From Sphingopyxis sp. (lineage in GTDB: Bacteria > Pseudomonadota > Alphaproteobacteria > Sphingomonadales > Sphingomonadaceae), in the NCBI GenBank assembly GCA_012035435.1, contig JAAUPH010000024.1, forward strand, positions 1 through 14,992: DNA of 14,992 bases, given 5' to 3'. Every line of letters starts with the position of its first letter. Position 1 is the first letter of the stretch. The notes under the pieces are model-generated. The model saw only the letters and a list, made by a program, of their open reading frames with translations, was not told the DNA's origin and ran no database searches. A program made the position numbers and the translations under genes. This document shows positions 7,225 to 14,451 of this stretch, piece by piece.

Positions 7225-7661
7225 CCGAGTTCAATCAACCGCCTTCTGAACATGTGTCCTCACAAGCCTCCCAAGAATCGTCACCACTCACGCTTACGAA
7301 CGGTCAGCGTTTCGGGATTTTGGGCGGCGCGATAACCCTAGGCCTTGGTCTGGGGCAGCTATTCTGGCCAGCGGCAACTGCGCTATTTGCGGGATTTGGT
7401 CCTAATCCAGCCACGCTCGCGCTTGGAATGAAGGGCGCAGTCCTGGGTCTGGTGGTCATAGCGACGATGTTTGTCGGCCATTCTCGAGCGCAGAGCGCTG
7501 TCGCGCTGCTTGCGACAGCCTTGTCTGCGGCAGAGGTCATCGCGCTGATCGTTTCCAGTGCCTTTCTGGCCTATTTGACAATCCATATCGCCATCCTTGC
7601 GCTCATGGGTATCGCGACCGCGCTGTTGGTCATCGGCAAGGGCAAGAGCGCAACGCGCTAA
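7221..7661 (+). CDS. Small four-helix inner-membrane protein of unknown function
   Basis: A 146-residue hydrophobic protein. Start ATG 7221 is preceded by an excellent AAGGAG (7208-7213) and overlaps the previous stop by four bases; a longer reading from 7086 lies entirely within the upstream gene and is rejected. After a polar ~30-residue N-terminus rich in Ser, Gln and Pro come four likely membrane helices: about 32-55 (FGILGGAITLGLGLGQLFW), 70-88 (GMKGAVLGLVVIATMFVG), 93-118 and 121-141, ending in a short basic tail KGKSATR. No catalytic motif, cysteine pair or known transporter signature is visible. Its place between the helical protein and an MscS-like channel suggests a membrane partner or accessory of the ion-transport genes downstream, but this rests on context alone. 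A 23-nt gap separates it from the MscS gene. Confidence 0.75.
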   Translation: MTEFNQPPSEHVSSQASQESSPLTLTNGQRFGILGGAITLGLGLGQLFWPAATALFAGFGPNPATLALGMKGAVLGLVVIATMFVGHSRAQSAVALLATALSAAEVIALIVSSAFLAYLTIHIAILALMGIATALLVIGKGKSATR

Positions 7662-7684
7662 TTTGAAATTGGGGGAGCAATCCG

Positions 7685-8584
7685 ATGGAGAGTATCACTA
7701 TTGCAATCACCGCATTGTTGAACGATCCGGTCGTCGTCAAGGTCGGCTATTTCGTTGTGAGCGCCGCGATCGCGGTCATTGTCGTGCGCGCGCTCCAGCT
7801 GGTCGCATCACGGTCTATTGCCGACTCAAATGCGCGCTATCGAGTCCGTAAATTCATCGGCTTTTTTGGCTATGTCATTGTCGCTTTAGTGCTGCTGAGC
7901 GCGTTTAGCGAAAAGATGGGGCAGCTGAGCGTCATCTTCGGTGTCGCAGGCGCAGGTATAGCATTCGCCTTGCAGGAAGTGATCGCATCGATTGCAGGCT
8001 GGATCGCGGTCTCGTTCGGCGGATTTTACCGACCGGGAGACAGAGTACAACTCGGCGGCATCAAAGGCGACGTCATTGATATCGGTATGCTTCGCACCAC
8101 ACTTATGGAAATTGGCGACTGGGTCGGCGGCGACATTTACAACGGCCGTATCGTGCGCGTTGCCAATAGCTTCGTTTTCAAGGAGCCAGTCTATAATTAT
8201 TCAGGAGAGTTTAAATTTCTGTGGGACGAATTCAAATTGCCCGTGCGCATGACGTCAGATTGGCGTCTCGCGCAGCGGTTGATTGAAGAAGCGGTAACAA
8301 AGAATGTCGACGAATTCCTTGAAGACGCGCGCAAAAACTGGAAAGATCTCGTCGGAAAGTTCCTGATCGAGGAAGCGCGGGTCGCACCAATGGTGACCGT
8401 CATGATCACCGACAATTGGTACGAATTCACGGCGCGCTACGTCGTCAATTATCAAAGGCGCAGAATCACGAAGGATGCCATCATGCGCGATTTATTGATC
8501 GCATTCGACAATCATCGCGACAAGGTGGAATTTGGCAGTACGACCATCGAGCTCGTGGCTGTTCCCAAATTGTCAGTAAAATGA
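7685..8584 (+). CDS. MscS-like mechanosensitive channel (second copy, divergent)
   Basis: A 299-residue membrane protein of the MscS family. ATG 7685 follows GGGGGAG (7671-7677). Hydrophobic helices lie at about residues 17-39 and 57-75, and the pore-like third helix has the glycine-rich FGVAGAGIAFALQEVIASIAG (85-105). The beta domain follows with RPGDRV (116-121), and a long C-terminal alpha/beta part. It differs clearly from the MscS at 3783-4679: there is a longer acidic/aromatic helical segment (about 205-235, with DEFLEDARKNWKDLVGKFL) and an ITDNWYEFTARYVV strand. This matches a less studied branch of small MscS-like proteins rather than canonical MscS, so tension gating is inferred and an ion-selective or regulatory role is possible. 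It is third in the operon, 22 nt before the antiporter gene, and having two dissimilar MscS genes within 4 kb is notable. Confidence 0.87.
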   Translation: MESITIAITALLNDPVVVKVGYFVVSAAIAVIVVRALQLVASRSIADSNARYRVRKFIGFFGYVIVALVLLSAFSEKMGQLSVIFGVAGAGIAFALQEVIASIAGWIAVSFGGFYRPGDRVQLGGIKGDVIDIGMLRTTLMEIGDWVGGDIYNGRIVRVANSFVFKEPVYNYSGEFKFLWDEFKLPVRMTSDWRLAQRLIEEAVTKNVDEFLEDARKNWKDLVGKFLIEEARVAPMVTVMITDNWYEFTARYVVNYQRRRITKDAIMRDLLIAFDNHRDKVEFGSTTIELVAVPKLSVK

Positions 8585-8606
8585 AGGTTTTTCCAGGGGG
8601 AATTTC

Positions 8607-9878
8607 ATGACCGACACCGGTCCCAGTCCATTTGATGCTGCCGCAATCCTGATCGTTCTGGCTGCGGCACTCGGATACCTTAATCATCGGGTATTCAAGC
8701 TGCCATCGTCAGTCGGCTTGACTGTCATGGGGGCGGTCGCGTCGCTGCTGGTGATTGCGATCGACGCAATGATCCCGGGAAGTACTTTGGCACCAAGTGT
8801 TGAGGGATTCCTGACCGGTATCGATTTTCATGCGACGCTGATGGAGGGGATGCTATCCTTCCTGCTCTTCGCCGGCGCTCTCCACGTTGATTGGACAGAA
8901 ATGCGTCGCGGGCGCTGGCCGATATTGGTGCTCAGCACGGTCGGCGTGCTCCTGTCCACGCTGATTGTTGGTTTCGGTTTTCAATTCCTGGCCATTGCGA
9001 TGGGGACATCGGTTCCGTTGATCTGGTGCTTTGTTTTTGGCGCACTGATCAGCCCCACCGATCCGGTCGCGGTCATGGGTGTTCTCAAGCGTGCTGCTGT
9101 GCCGCCGACCTTACAGGCGACAGTCGCTGGCGAAAGCCTGTTCAACGACGGCGTCGGCGTCGTTGTTTTTGCCATCCTGCTGTCCATCGCGCTCGGCACC
9201 GAACCCTTTTCCATGGCTCGCGCGGCCACGGCCTTCTTTCAGGAAGCGGGCGGCGGAGTCTTGCTCGGGGTTGGAATTGGCTGGATCGCGTTTCGCGCCA
9301 TGCGGAGCATTGACGACTATAATGTTGAAGTGATGATCAGTCTTGCGGTCGTTATGGGTGGCTATAGTCTGGCACATTTCATTCATGTCAGCGGGCCCGT
9401 AGCGATGGCCGTTGCGGGATTGGTGATAGGAAATGCCGCCGTTTCCCATGCAATGAGCGATATGACGCGCGACTATCTGCTGAAGTTTTGGGCGTTGATC
9501 GACGAAATTCTCAATGCCGTATTGTTTCTGCTGATCGGGCTGGAGGTCATTGCAATTTCTGCTGATTCAAGCCTGCTGCTGCTCGGCCTGGCTGCCATTC
9601 CTTTGGTCATCGTTGCGCGGATATTGGCGGTTGGCGCACCACTTTTTGCAATGCGTCCGATCCTCAACATGGGAAAACTTGCACTTCCCACTTTGGTTTG
9701 GGGCGGATTGCGAGGGGGCATCTCGGTTGCACTGGCGCTCTCGCTCCCCGAAGGGCCACTCCGCACGATCATATTGGCCGCCACCTATGTCATCGTCCTG
9801 TTCGCAGTCATCATTCAGGGAAGCAGCGTAGGATGGCTGATAGCCAGGCTTTCAAATAACAAGGAAACAACAGCATGA
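8607..9878 (+). CDS. CPA1/NhaP-type cation:proton antiporter
   Basis: A 423-residue inner-membrane antiporter exchanging Na+ (or K+) for protons. ATG 8607 follows AGGGGG (8595-8600). About twelve membrane helices are visible from residue 11 on. The CPA1 ion-site motifs are present: SPTDPVAV with T151-D152 in the unwound helix, and ESLFNDGVGVVVF with N180-D181, followed later by the arginine-bearing GGLRGGISVALALSLP of the conserved C-terminal helix. The protein stops soon after the last helix, so the long regulatory cytoplasmic tail of some NhaP2/NHE proteins is missing. The TGA stop (9876-9878) overlaps the ATG of the DUF389 gene. With NhaA encoded 2.3 kb downstream in the same run, the operon carries two structurally distinct Na+/H+ antiporters, which suits a role in salt or alkaline-pH tolerance. 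Cation preference cannot be read from sequence. Confidence 0.93.
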   Translation: MTDTGPSPFDAAAILIVLAAALGYLNHRVFKLPSSVGLTVMGAVASLLVIAIDAMIPGSTLAPSVEGFLTGIDFHATLMEGMLSFLLFAGALHVDWTEMRRGRWPILVLSTVGVLLSTLIVGFGFQFLAIAMGTSVPLIWCFVFGALISPTDPVAVMGVLKRAAVPPTLQATVAGESLFNDGVGVVVFAILLSIALGTEPFSMARAATAFFQEAGGGVLLGVGIGWIAFRAMRSIDDYNVEVMISLAVVMGGYSLAHFIHVSGPVAMAVAGLVIGNAAVSHAMSDMTRDYLLKFWALIDEILNAVLFLLIGLEVIAISADSSLLLLGLAAIPLVIVARILAVGAPLFAMRPILNMGKLALPTLVWGGLRGGISVALALSLPEGPLRTIILAATYVIVLFAVIIQGSSVGWLIARLSNNKETTA

Positions 9879-11464
9879 TAGCTTCGATGTTCGATATAGA
9901 TGGCATCAAAAGGCGACTTATTTACATGAGAGCGCGCGCTGCCCGTTACGTTCTGCTGCCCGATTTGGCAGGAGATGCCGGCAAAGAATTACGCGCGCAG
10001 GTCGAAGCGGACGGCGCCGCCACAACAGGCTATATGTTGATGTGCGGCCTTTCTGCGGGAATTGCAACGCTCGGGCTGTTGCAGGGATCGCCTGCCGTTG
10101 TGATTGGCGCGATGCTTGTGTCGCCTTTGATGTCACCGATTGTAGCGCTTGGCTTCGGCTTCGCATCAATTGACGGCAAACGAATTCGGCAAGCCGCCAA
10201 GGTTGTGATGATTGGTGCCGCTATCGGCATCATTACAGCAATATTGCTGACATGGCTCAGCCCTATCCGCAATGCGACGTCGGAAATCATAGCGCGCACC
10301 GAGCCGACGTTACTCGACCTGCTGGTCGCACTTCTGTCCGGTGTAGCGGGTGGTTATGCGATCGTCAAACGGATGGGTGGAACCGCAATCGGTGTCGCAA
10401 TCGCGACCGCATTGATGCCACCGCTCGCGACGGTTGGCTACGGCCTCGCCACATTGCAAATGGAATTCGCCGGGGGGGCCCTTTTGCTGTTCCTGACCAA
10501 CCTGGCGGCAATTGCCTTTGCTATCGCGACGGTCGCCAGATTGAGCGGTGCCGCCCGGCCGCTACACAATGTTGAAAAATCGCCGATGTATGTTTTGGGT
10601 GGCGTCGCTGCTTTCGTGGCGCTTGCCATGCCGCTCGGATTGACGCTGCTTCGTGTTTCGCATGAAGCGTCGGCTCGCGTTGCGACACGAGATATTCTCG
10701 AAGAAAAACTCGGCCTACGCAGCACAAGCGTTGCGCAGCTGGATGTATCCTGGCCACTTCGCGGTGATCCAAAGGTAGAAGCGGTCATTATCGCTCCTTC
10801 CTTCCGCACCGATGCGCAGGCGGTCGTTCAGCGCGCCTTGACCGAGCGTCTCGGCGTTACGGCCGAAGTCAACCTTCAGCAGGTCGTGGCCGCAGACTAT
10901 ACGTCGCAAACCCGCGCAATGGTGGATGCCGCAATGGAACGAACGGTTGCCGGTATTGCAAAAGACGTTCCTCCGTTTTCCGAAATCCGCACTGCCCTTG
11001 GAATCCCTGTCCAATCGATCTGGACCAACCGCGCCGAACGCATCGTTTACGTCGTTCCGGTCGCCGCCCCGGGGTGGACTTTGACCGATTATCGTGACAT
11101 AGAAGCTGAAGCTGAAGCTGCGGCGAAAGCCGGAGGCTGGCAGGTGTCGATTGTTCCTCCGGTTCAGGCAAATCTTTCGATCCGTCAAACGGCGGAGTTC
11201 CGAGACGCCGATACCGAAATTGCAATATGGTCGATCCAGCACTGGGGCCTTAGCTCGGTGACCATAACTGTGCCGATTGGCAATGCCACACGCGAAGCAG
11301 CGCTGGCAGAGCTGGACCGGCTGATCGCGAGGTTCGGATCGGCACGGATTGCGGTGCAGGGCCGCGTCGATGCCAGCCAAAACCAAGCAGCCACAATATC
11401 CCTGTTTGGTCCAAGCCCATCGCAACGTCGCACACAGAAAGCTGCGACGACCGAGGCTGAATAG
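9875..11464 (+). CDS. DUF389 (TIGR00341-like) membrane protein
   Basis: A 529-residue protein of the DUF389 family, whose biochemical role is not established. ATG 9875 lies 9 nt after AGGA (9862-9865) and overlaps the antiporter stop (ATGA). The N-terminal half is the conserved membrane region: a polar lead (to about residue 45), then helices including GYMLMCGLSAGIATLGLLQG, GAMLVSPLMSPIVALGFG, GAAIGIITAILLTWLSP, a LLDLLVALLSGVAGGYAIVK helix, the ATALMPPLATVGYGLA loop and a final pair ending near residue 260. The C-terminal ~270 residues are soluble and look like repeated alpha/beta modules (for example around SWPLRGDPKVEAVIIAP and TVPIGNATREAALAELDRL), which could be periplasmic or cytoplasmic. 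A hexamer GAAGCT is repeated three times at 11102-11119, giving an EAEAEA run. A transport or channel-accessory role is inferred from operon context. Confidence 0.88.
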   Translation: MIASMFDIDGIKRRLIYMRARAARYVLLPDLAGDAGKELRAQVEADGAATTGYMLMCGLSAGIATLGLLQGSPAVVIGAMLVSPLMSPIVALGFGFASIDGKRIRQAAKVVMIGAAIGIITAILLTWLSPIRNATSEIIARTEPTLLDLLVALLSGVAGGYAIVKRMGGTAIGVAIATALMPPLATVGYGLATLQMEFAGGALLLFLTNLAAIAFAIATVARLSGAARPLHNVEKSPMYVLGGVAAFVALAMPLGLTLLRVSHEASARVATRDILEEKLGLRSTSVAQLDVSWPLRGDPKVEAVIIAPSFRTDAQAVVQRALTERLGVTAEVNLQQVVAADYTSQTRAMVDAAMERTVAGIAKDVPPFSEIRTALGIPVQSIWTNRAERIVYVVPVAAPGWTLTDYRDIEAEAEAAAKAGGWQVSIVPPVQANLSIRQTAEFRDADTEIAIWSIQHWGLSSVTITVPIGNATREAALAELDRLIARFGSARIAVQGRVDASQNQAATISLFGPSPSQRRTQKAATTEAE

Positions 11465-11535
11465 CGTGCTCCCCCAATGACCAGCAATGGGCGGTTAAAG
11501 CTTGCTCACACGCTGGGATAACAGAAAGGACTATC

Positions 11536-12156
11536 ATGATTACCCCAATGCCCCTCCCATTCCCACGTGATGCGATCGTACCGCAGATGTCGCTTGAGAC
11601 GTTCGAATATCATTACGACCGACATTTCATGGCGTATGTGAACAAAACCAATGATCTTGCAGCTGAGTTGCCCGGCACGCTCGAAGACATCATCCGCAAC
11701 GCCTATCAGCACAACACTGCGCTGTTTCAGGCCGCGGGTCAGGCTTGGAACCATGCCTTTTTCTGGATGTCGTTGTCACCCCAACAGGGCAGCGCACCCT
11801 CAGGCCGCCTTGCCCAAGCGATTGCACGGGATTTCGGCGATTTCGGTGCGTTTTGCGACAAATTCGCGAAAGTGGGCGCTGGACAGTTCGGATCCGGATG
11901 GTGCTGGCTGCTCGCCGACGCTTCAGGCATGTTGTCCTTGGCGACAACCCACGACGCCACGCCGGTATGGATCGACAAGGATTTAACAGCGCTGCTGGTG
12001 TGCGACGTCTGGGAACACGCCTACTATATCGACTGGCGCAATGATCGTGGCGGGTTCCTCACGGCATTTATCACCGAACGCGCAAATTGGGACTTTGCAG
12101 CACAGCAATATGATGCGGCGGTCAGTGGAAGCGGGCAATGGAGTTATCCGCAATGA
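11536..12156 (+). CDS. sodB: Iron superoxide dismutase (Fe/Mn family)
   Basis: A 206-residue superoxide dismutase converting superoxide to hydrogen peroxide and oxygen. ATG 11536 follows AAAGGA (11525-11530). The four metal ligands are H26 (FEYHYDRH), H73 (WNHAFFW), D156 and H160 (DVWEHAYYID), falling at exactly the E. coli SodB numbers. Glutamine Q69 in AAGQAWNH and the THDATPV stretch are Fe-type rather than Mn-type markers, so iron or cambialistic use is likely. There is no signal peptide, so it should act in the cytoplasm. It lies 71 nt after the DUF389 gene, the widest gap in the operon, so an internal promoter is possible, although I see no good one. Its stop shares ATGA with nhaA, an unusual coupling of an antioxidant enzyme with a sodium/proton antiporter. 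Some features differ from housekeeping sodB (sequence starts MITPMPLPFPRD), and a second chromosomal copy elsewhere is likely. Confidence 0.95.
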   Translation: MITPMPLPFPRDAIVPQMSLETFEYHYDRHFMAYVNKTNDLAAELPGTLEDIIRNAYQHNTALFQAAGQAWNHAFFWMSLSPQQGSAPSGRLAQAIARDFGDFGAFCDKFAKVGAGQFGSGWCWLLADASGMLSLATTHDATPVWIDKDLTALLVCDVWEHAYYIDWRNDRGGFLTAFITERANWDFAAQQYDAAVSGSGQWSYPQ

Positions 12157-13361
12157 TGCTCAAACGCCCTTCCGCCCTCCGTCAATTCCTGAAATCCGAG
12201 GCGGTCGGCGGTGTCATATTGATGGCCTTCGCAGCGCTCGCGCTGGTTGCCGCGAATAGCGGGTTTGCCGGAAACTACGCGGAGTTCAAGGCGCTCAGCA
12301 CTGGTCTGGTCTTGAGCGAGAAGCTCGGGCCCATGACTGTCAAATTGTGGATTAACGATGGCCTCATGGCGATCTTCTTCCTCCTGGTCGGACTCGAAGT
12401 GAAGCGTGAATTCGCAGATGGCCGTCTGGCGTCTTGGCAGGATCGCCGCTTGCCGATGATCGCCGCACTTGCCGGTCTGGCTGTTCCCGCCCTGATCTAT
12501 CTGGTTCTGGTCGGCGGCGATCCCGGGCTGACAAGGGGGTGGGCCATTCCCGCCGCGACCGATATCGCCTTTGCCGTAGGAGTCTTGGCGCTGCTCGGTA
12601 AACACGCCCCCTCCGCGATCAAATTGCTCCTCGTGACCATTGCCATCATCGATGATATCGCGGCTGTTACGATCATTGCGTTTTTTTATACCGCAAAACT
12701 CAATCTCGTCGCTTTGGCAGCGATGGCCCTATTGCTGGTCGTTGGCATCGTGATGAATCGCATGGGCGTGAAGCGCCTCTCGGCCTATTTGCTGCTTGGC
12801 CTCGCGCTCTGGCTGGCGACCCTGATGTCGGGCGTGCATGCCACGATTGCGGGGGTCTTGCTCGCGATTCTGATCCCGTTCGAGCGCACAAAAGGATCGC
12901 CGGATTCGGCCACATCTCCGTTGCACATCCTCGAAAATGCACTGCACGCGCCCGTCGCTTTCTTGATTGTGCCATTGTTCGGCTTCGTTAATGCAGGCGT
13001 TGCATTCAGCGACCTTGGCGGATTGATGACTCCCTTGGGTCTGGCAATTTCGCTCGGACTCTTTCTGGGCAAACAAGTCGGCATTTTCTCTGCGATCTGG
13101 CTCGCCGTGAAATCGGGTTTATGCCGAAAACCTGCCGCCACTTGGCCGCAAATTTACGGTATGTCGGTGTTGTGCGGGATCGGCTTTACGATGAGCCTAT
13201 TCATCGGCGATCTTGCGTTCGATGACGCTGCCAGTCTTGATATCGTCAAACAGGCGGTGCTCGCCGGTTCGCTATTCTCCGCTGCCACGGGCTATGCTGT
13301 TCTTGCTTGGGCATCAGGCTTGAGCGCTCGCAAGGCCCCGATCATCAGCTCGCAGAATTGA
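12153..13361 (+). CDS. nhaA: Na+/H+ antiporter NhaA
   Basis: A 402-residue NhaA-family antiporter that exports Na+ (or Li+) in exchange for two protons, important at high salt and alkaline pH. ATG 12153 is preferred: it overlaps the sodB stop as ATGA and has GGAG (12140-12143) 9 nt upstream. In-frame ATG 12138 would add five residues and has a weaker GGAAG. Key sites are the aspartate in PAATDIAFAVG (D137), the paired aspartates in IAIIDDIAAVTIIAFFYT (D167-D168), equivalent to E. coli D163-D164, the histidine in SGVHATIAGV, and the lysine in LGKQVGIF (K307), equivalent to K300. LVGLEVKREF (helix II region) is also typical. Eleven to twelve membrane helices are visible and the protein appears complete. 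It is the last gene of the operon; a small inverted repeat begins one base after its stop. Confidence 0.95.
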   Translation: MMLKRPSALRQFLKSEAVGGVILMAFAALALVAANSGFAGNYAEFKALSTGLVLSEKLGPMTVKLWINDGLMAIFFLLVGLEVKREFADGRLASWQDRRLPMIAALAGLAVPALIYLVLVGGDPGLTRGWAIPAATDIAFAVGVLALLGKHAPSAIKLLLVTIAIIDDIAAVTIIAFFYTAKLNLVALAAMALLLVVGIVMNRMGVKRLSAYLLLGLALWLATLMSGVHATIAGVLLAILIPFERTKGSPDSATSPLHILENALHAPVAFLIVPLFGFVNAGVAFSDLGGLMTPLGLAISLGLFLGKQVGIFSAIWLAVKSGLCRKPAATWPQIYGMSVLCGIGFTMSLFIGDLAFDDAASLDIVKQAVLAGSLFSAATGYAVLAWASGLSARKAPIISSQN

Positions 13362-13380
13362 ACTTGTCGATTAGACAAGT
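13362..13380 (+). terminator. Inverted repeat right after the nhaA stop (possible terminator)
   Basis: ACTTGTC (13362-13368) and GACAAGT (13374-13380) are perfect inverted copies with loop GATTA, starting directly after TGA 13359-13361. The stem is 7 bp and not GC-rich, and no T-run follows (CGTCGAAGG), so it is either a weak transcript end or a 3' stabilising hairpin, or an operator. Position supports the end of the operon; sequence supports it only partly. Confidence 0.35.
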
Positions 13381-13568
13381 CGTCGAAGGCGGGGCGTGCT
13401 AGGTGGGTTTAGCAGCGCGACATTCAGGTCGAGTTGCCGCGCACGCGCGGTGGAGGTTATCTGCTGGCCAATGCTGTCCGCGCTACGGTGTCGAGCAAAA
13501 CGCCGCCAAACTTGCTTTGAAAACAATATCCTTGGCACTGAGCAATCCTCACCATGACCTCGGATTGT
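13381..13568. other. Intergenic stretch with a possible gene remnant
   Basis: This short gap between nhaA and the convergent Lrp gene contains no full gene. A plus-strand frame after a TAG at 13410-13412 up to TGA 13518-13520 reads plausibly protein-like in part (VELPRTRGGGYLLANAV), with no start and no recognised family. It could be the tail of a lost gene or chance. Nothing else was seen. Confidence 0.2.
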
Positions 13569-14030
13569 CTACAATCGGGGTAAACGCCTTGGTACCACCG
13601 ATGATTGAATGATGGCCGTGTCGGTGGATGCGAAAGATAAAAAACGATCGACCACGGTTTCAAGAGCTTGCACGTCGCAAACGACTATTCGCGCGAGAAA
13701 GCAATCTTCGCCCGTGATGTGATCTGCTTCGACAACTTCAAGTGTATCGAAAAGCAATTGCGCTACTCGTTTTACTTCGCCAGGTCTGGCGTGCATCCGG
13801 ACAAATGCAGTGATACCAAGACCGAAGACATTCGGATCGACCAGCACCGTGTAACCCCGGATCGCACCTGCATCCTCCAGCTTGTGAATCCGCTCGGTTA
13901 CGCTGGGGCTGGACATTCCGATCTTGTCGGCAAGCTCGCGGATCGTCATGCGGCCATCTTCGTTCAGCGCCGCAATTATATCTCGATCAATCGTATCGAG
14001 GTGCCGGGTTACGTATCGGCTTCGGTTCAT
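13569..14030 (-). CDS. Lrp/AsnC-family transcriptional regulator
   Basis: A 153-residue Lrp/AsnC-type regulator of the usual length. The N-terminal winged helix-turn-helix reads LDTIDRDIIAALNEDGRMTI, then RELADKIGMSSPSVTERIHK, then LEDAGAIRGYTVLVDP (about residues 11-66). The C-terminal RAM (ligand-binding, oligomerisation) domain follows, with the GEDCFLARIVVCD strand (about residues 106-118), the usual amino-acid effector site. Start ATG is the complement of 14028-14030, with a GGGG-type ribosome site about 6 nt upstream. It converges on nhaA with 207 nt between. Such proteins often regulate a neighbouring amino-acid export or catabolism gene; here its upstream flank is interrupted by the IS remnant, so its original divergent partner may have been lost. 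A short inverted repeat GATTGT/ACAATC (13563-13576) overlaps its stop codon. Effector and targets are unknown. Confidence 0.93.
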   Translation of the reverse strand: MNRSRYVTRHLDTIDRDIIAALNEDGRMTIRELADKIGMSSPSVTERIHKLEDAGAIRGYTVLVDPNVFGLGITAFVRMHARPGEVKRVAQLLFDTLEVVEADHITGEDCFLARIVVCDVQALETVVDRFLSFASTDTAIIQSSVVPRRLPRL

Positions 14031-14088
14031 TGTCTGCCCCTAGCTGGATGACACCAGCGGGGCCTTGTGATTGCGAAGGCAGATGTTC

Positions 14089-14451
14089 GATTTTGCTGAA
14101 GTGCTGTGGGCAGAGGGGCTGTACCGTCACTTTGACAACCGGCGACAGTTGGCATCCTATGCTGGTCTGACGCCAACTCCGTGGCAAAGCGGGTCGGTCA
14201 GTCACGATCAGGGCGTGTCCAAGGCTGGTAATCCACGTCTGCGCACGACGATGGTGCAGCTATCATGGTTCTGGTTGTTGCATCAGCCAGACTCGGCGTT
14301 ATCGCGCTGGTTCCATGAACGGGTCAAGCTCGACGGCGGGCGTCGCAAGAAACCTGCCATCATCGCTCTGGCCCGAAAGCTTCTGATCGCGCTGTGGAAA
14401 TATGTGCGCGAAGGGCTTGTCATCGAGGGAGCCGTGATGAGCAAACCATAG
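14089..14451 (+). pseudogene. IS110/IS1111-family transposase, 3' fragment
   Basis: Only the C-terminal Transposase_20 part of an IS110-family DEDD recombinase remains, about 120 residues of a protein usually 320-400 long. Homology begins at about DFAEVLWAEGLYRHF and continues through NRRQLASYAGLTPTPWQSGS, GVSKAGNPRLRTTM (its serine corresponds to the conserved nucleophile of this family) and GRRKKPAIIALARKLLIALW to the natural end VIEGAVMSKP, TAG 14449-14451. The N-terminal RuvC-like DEDD domain, needed for activity, is absent: upstream of 14089 the frame runs into the Lrp gene's leader with only a TTG at 14071. It is therefore inactive unless helped in trans. The break lies about 60 nt from the Lrp start codon, implying deletion or recombination at this point. 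Family identity is clear; IS1111 versus IS110 subgroup is not. Confidence 0.85.

Noticed and set aside
10471..10480. Run of seven G in the DUF389 gene as a phase-variable tract or frameshift
   Set aside because: The reading frame is intact through it and seven bases is short for phase variation.
11465..11535. Internal promoter before sodB (TTGCTC...GATAAC)
   Set aside because: The two boxes are only about 9 bp apart, too close for a sigma-70 promoter.
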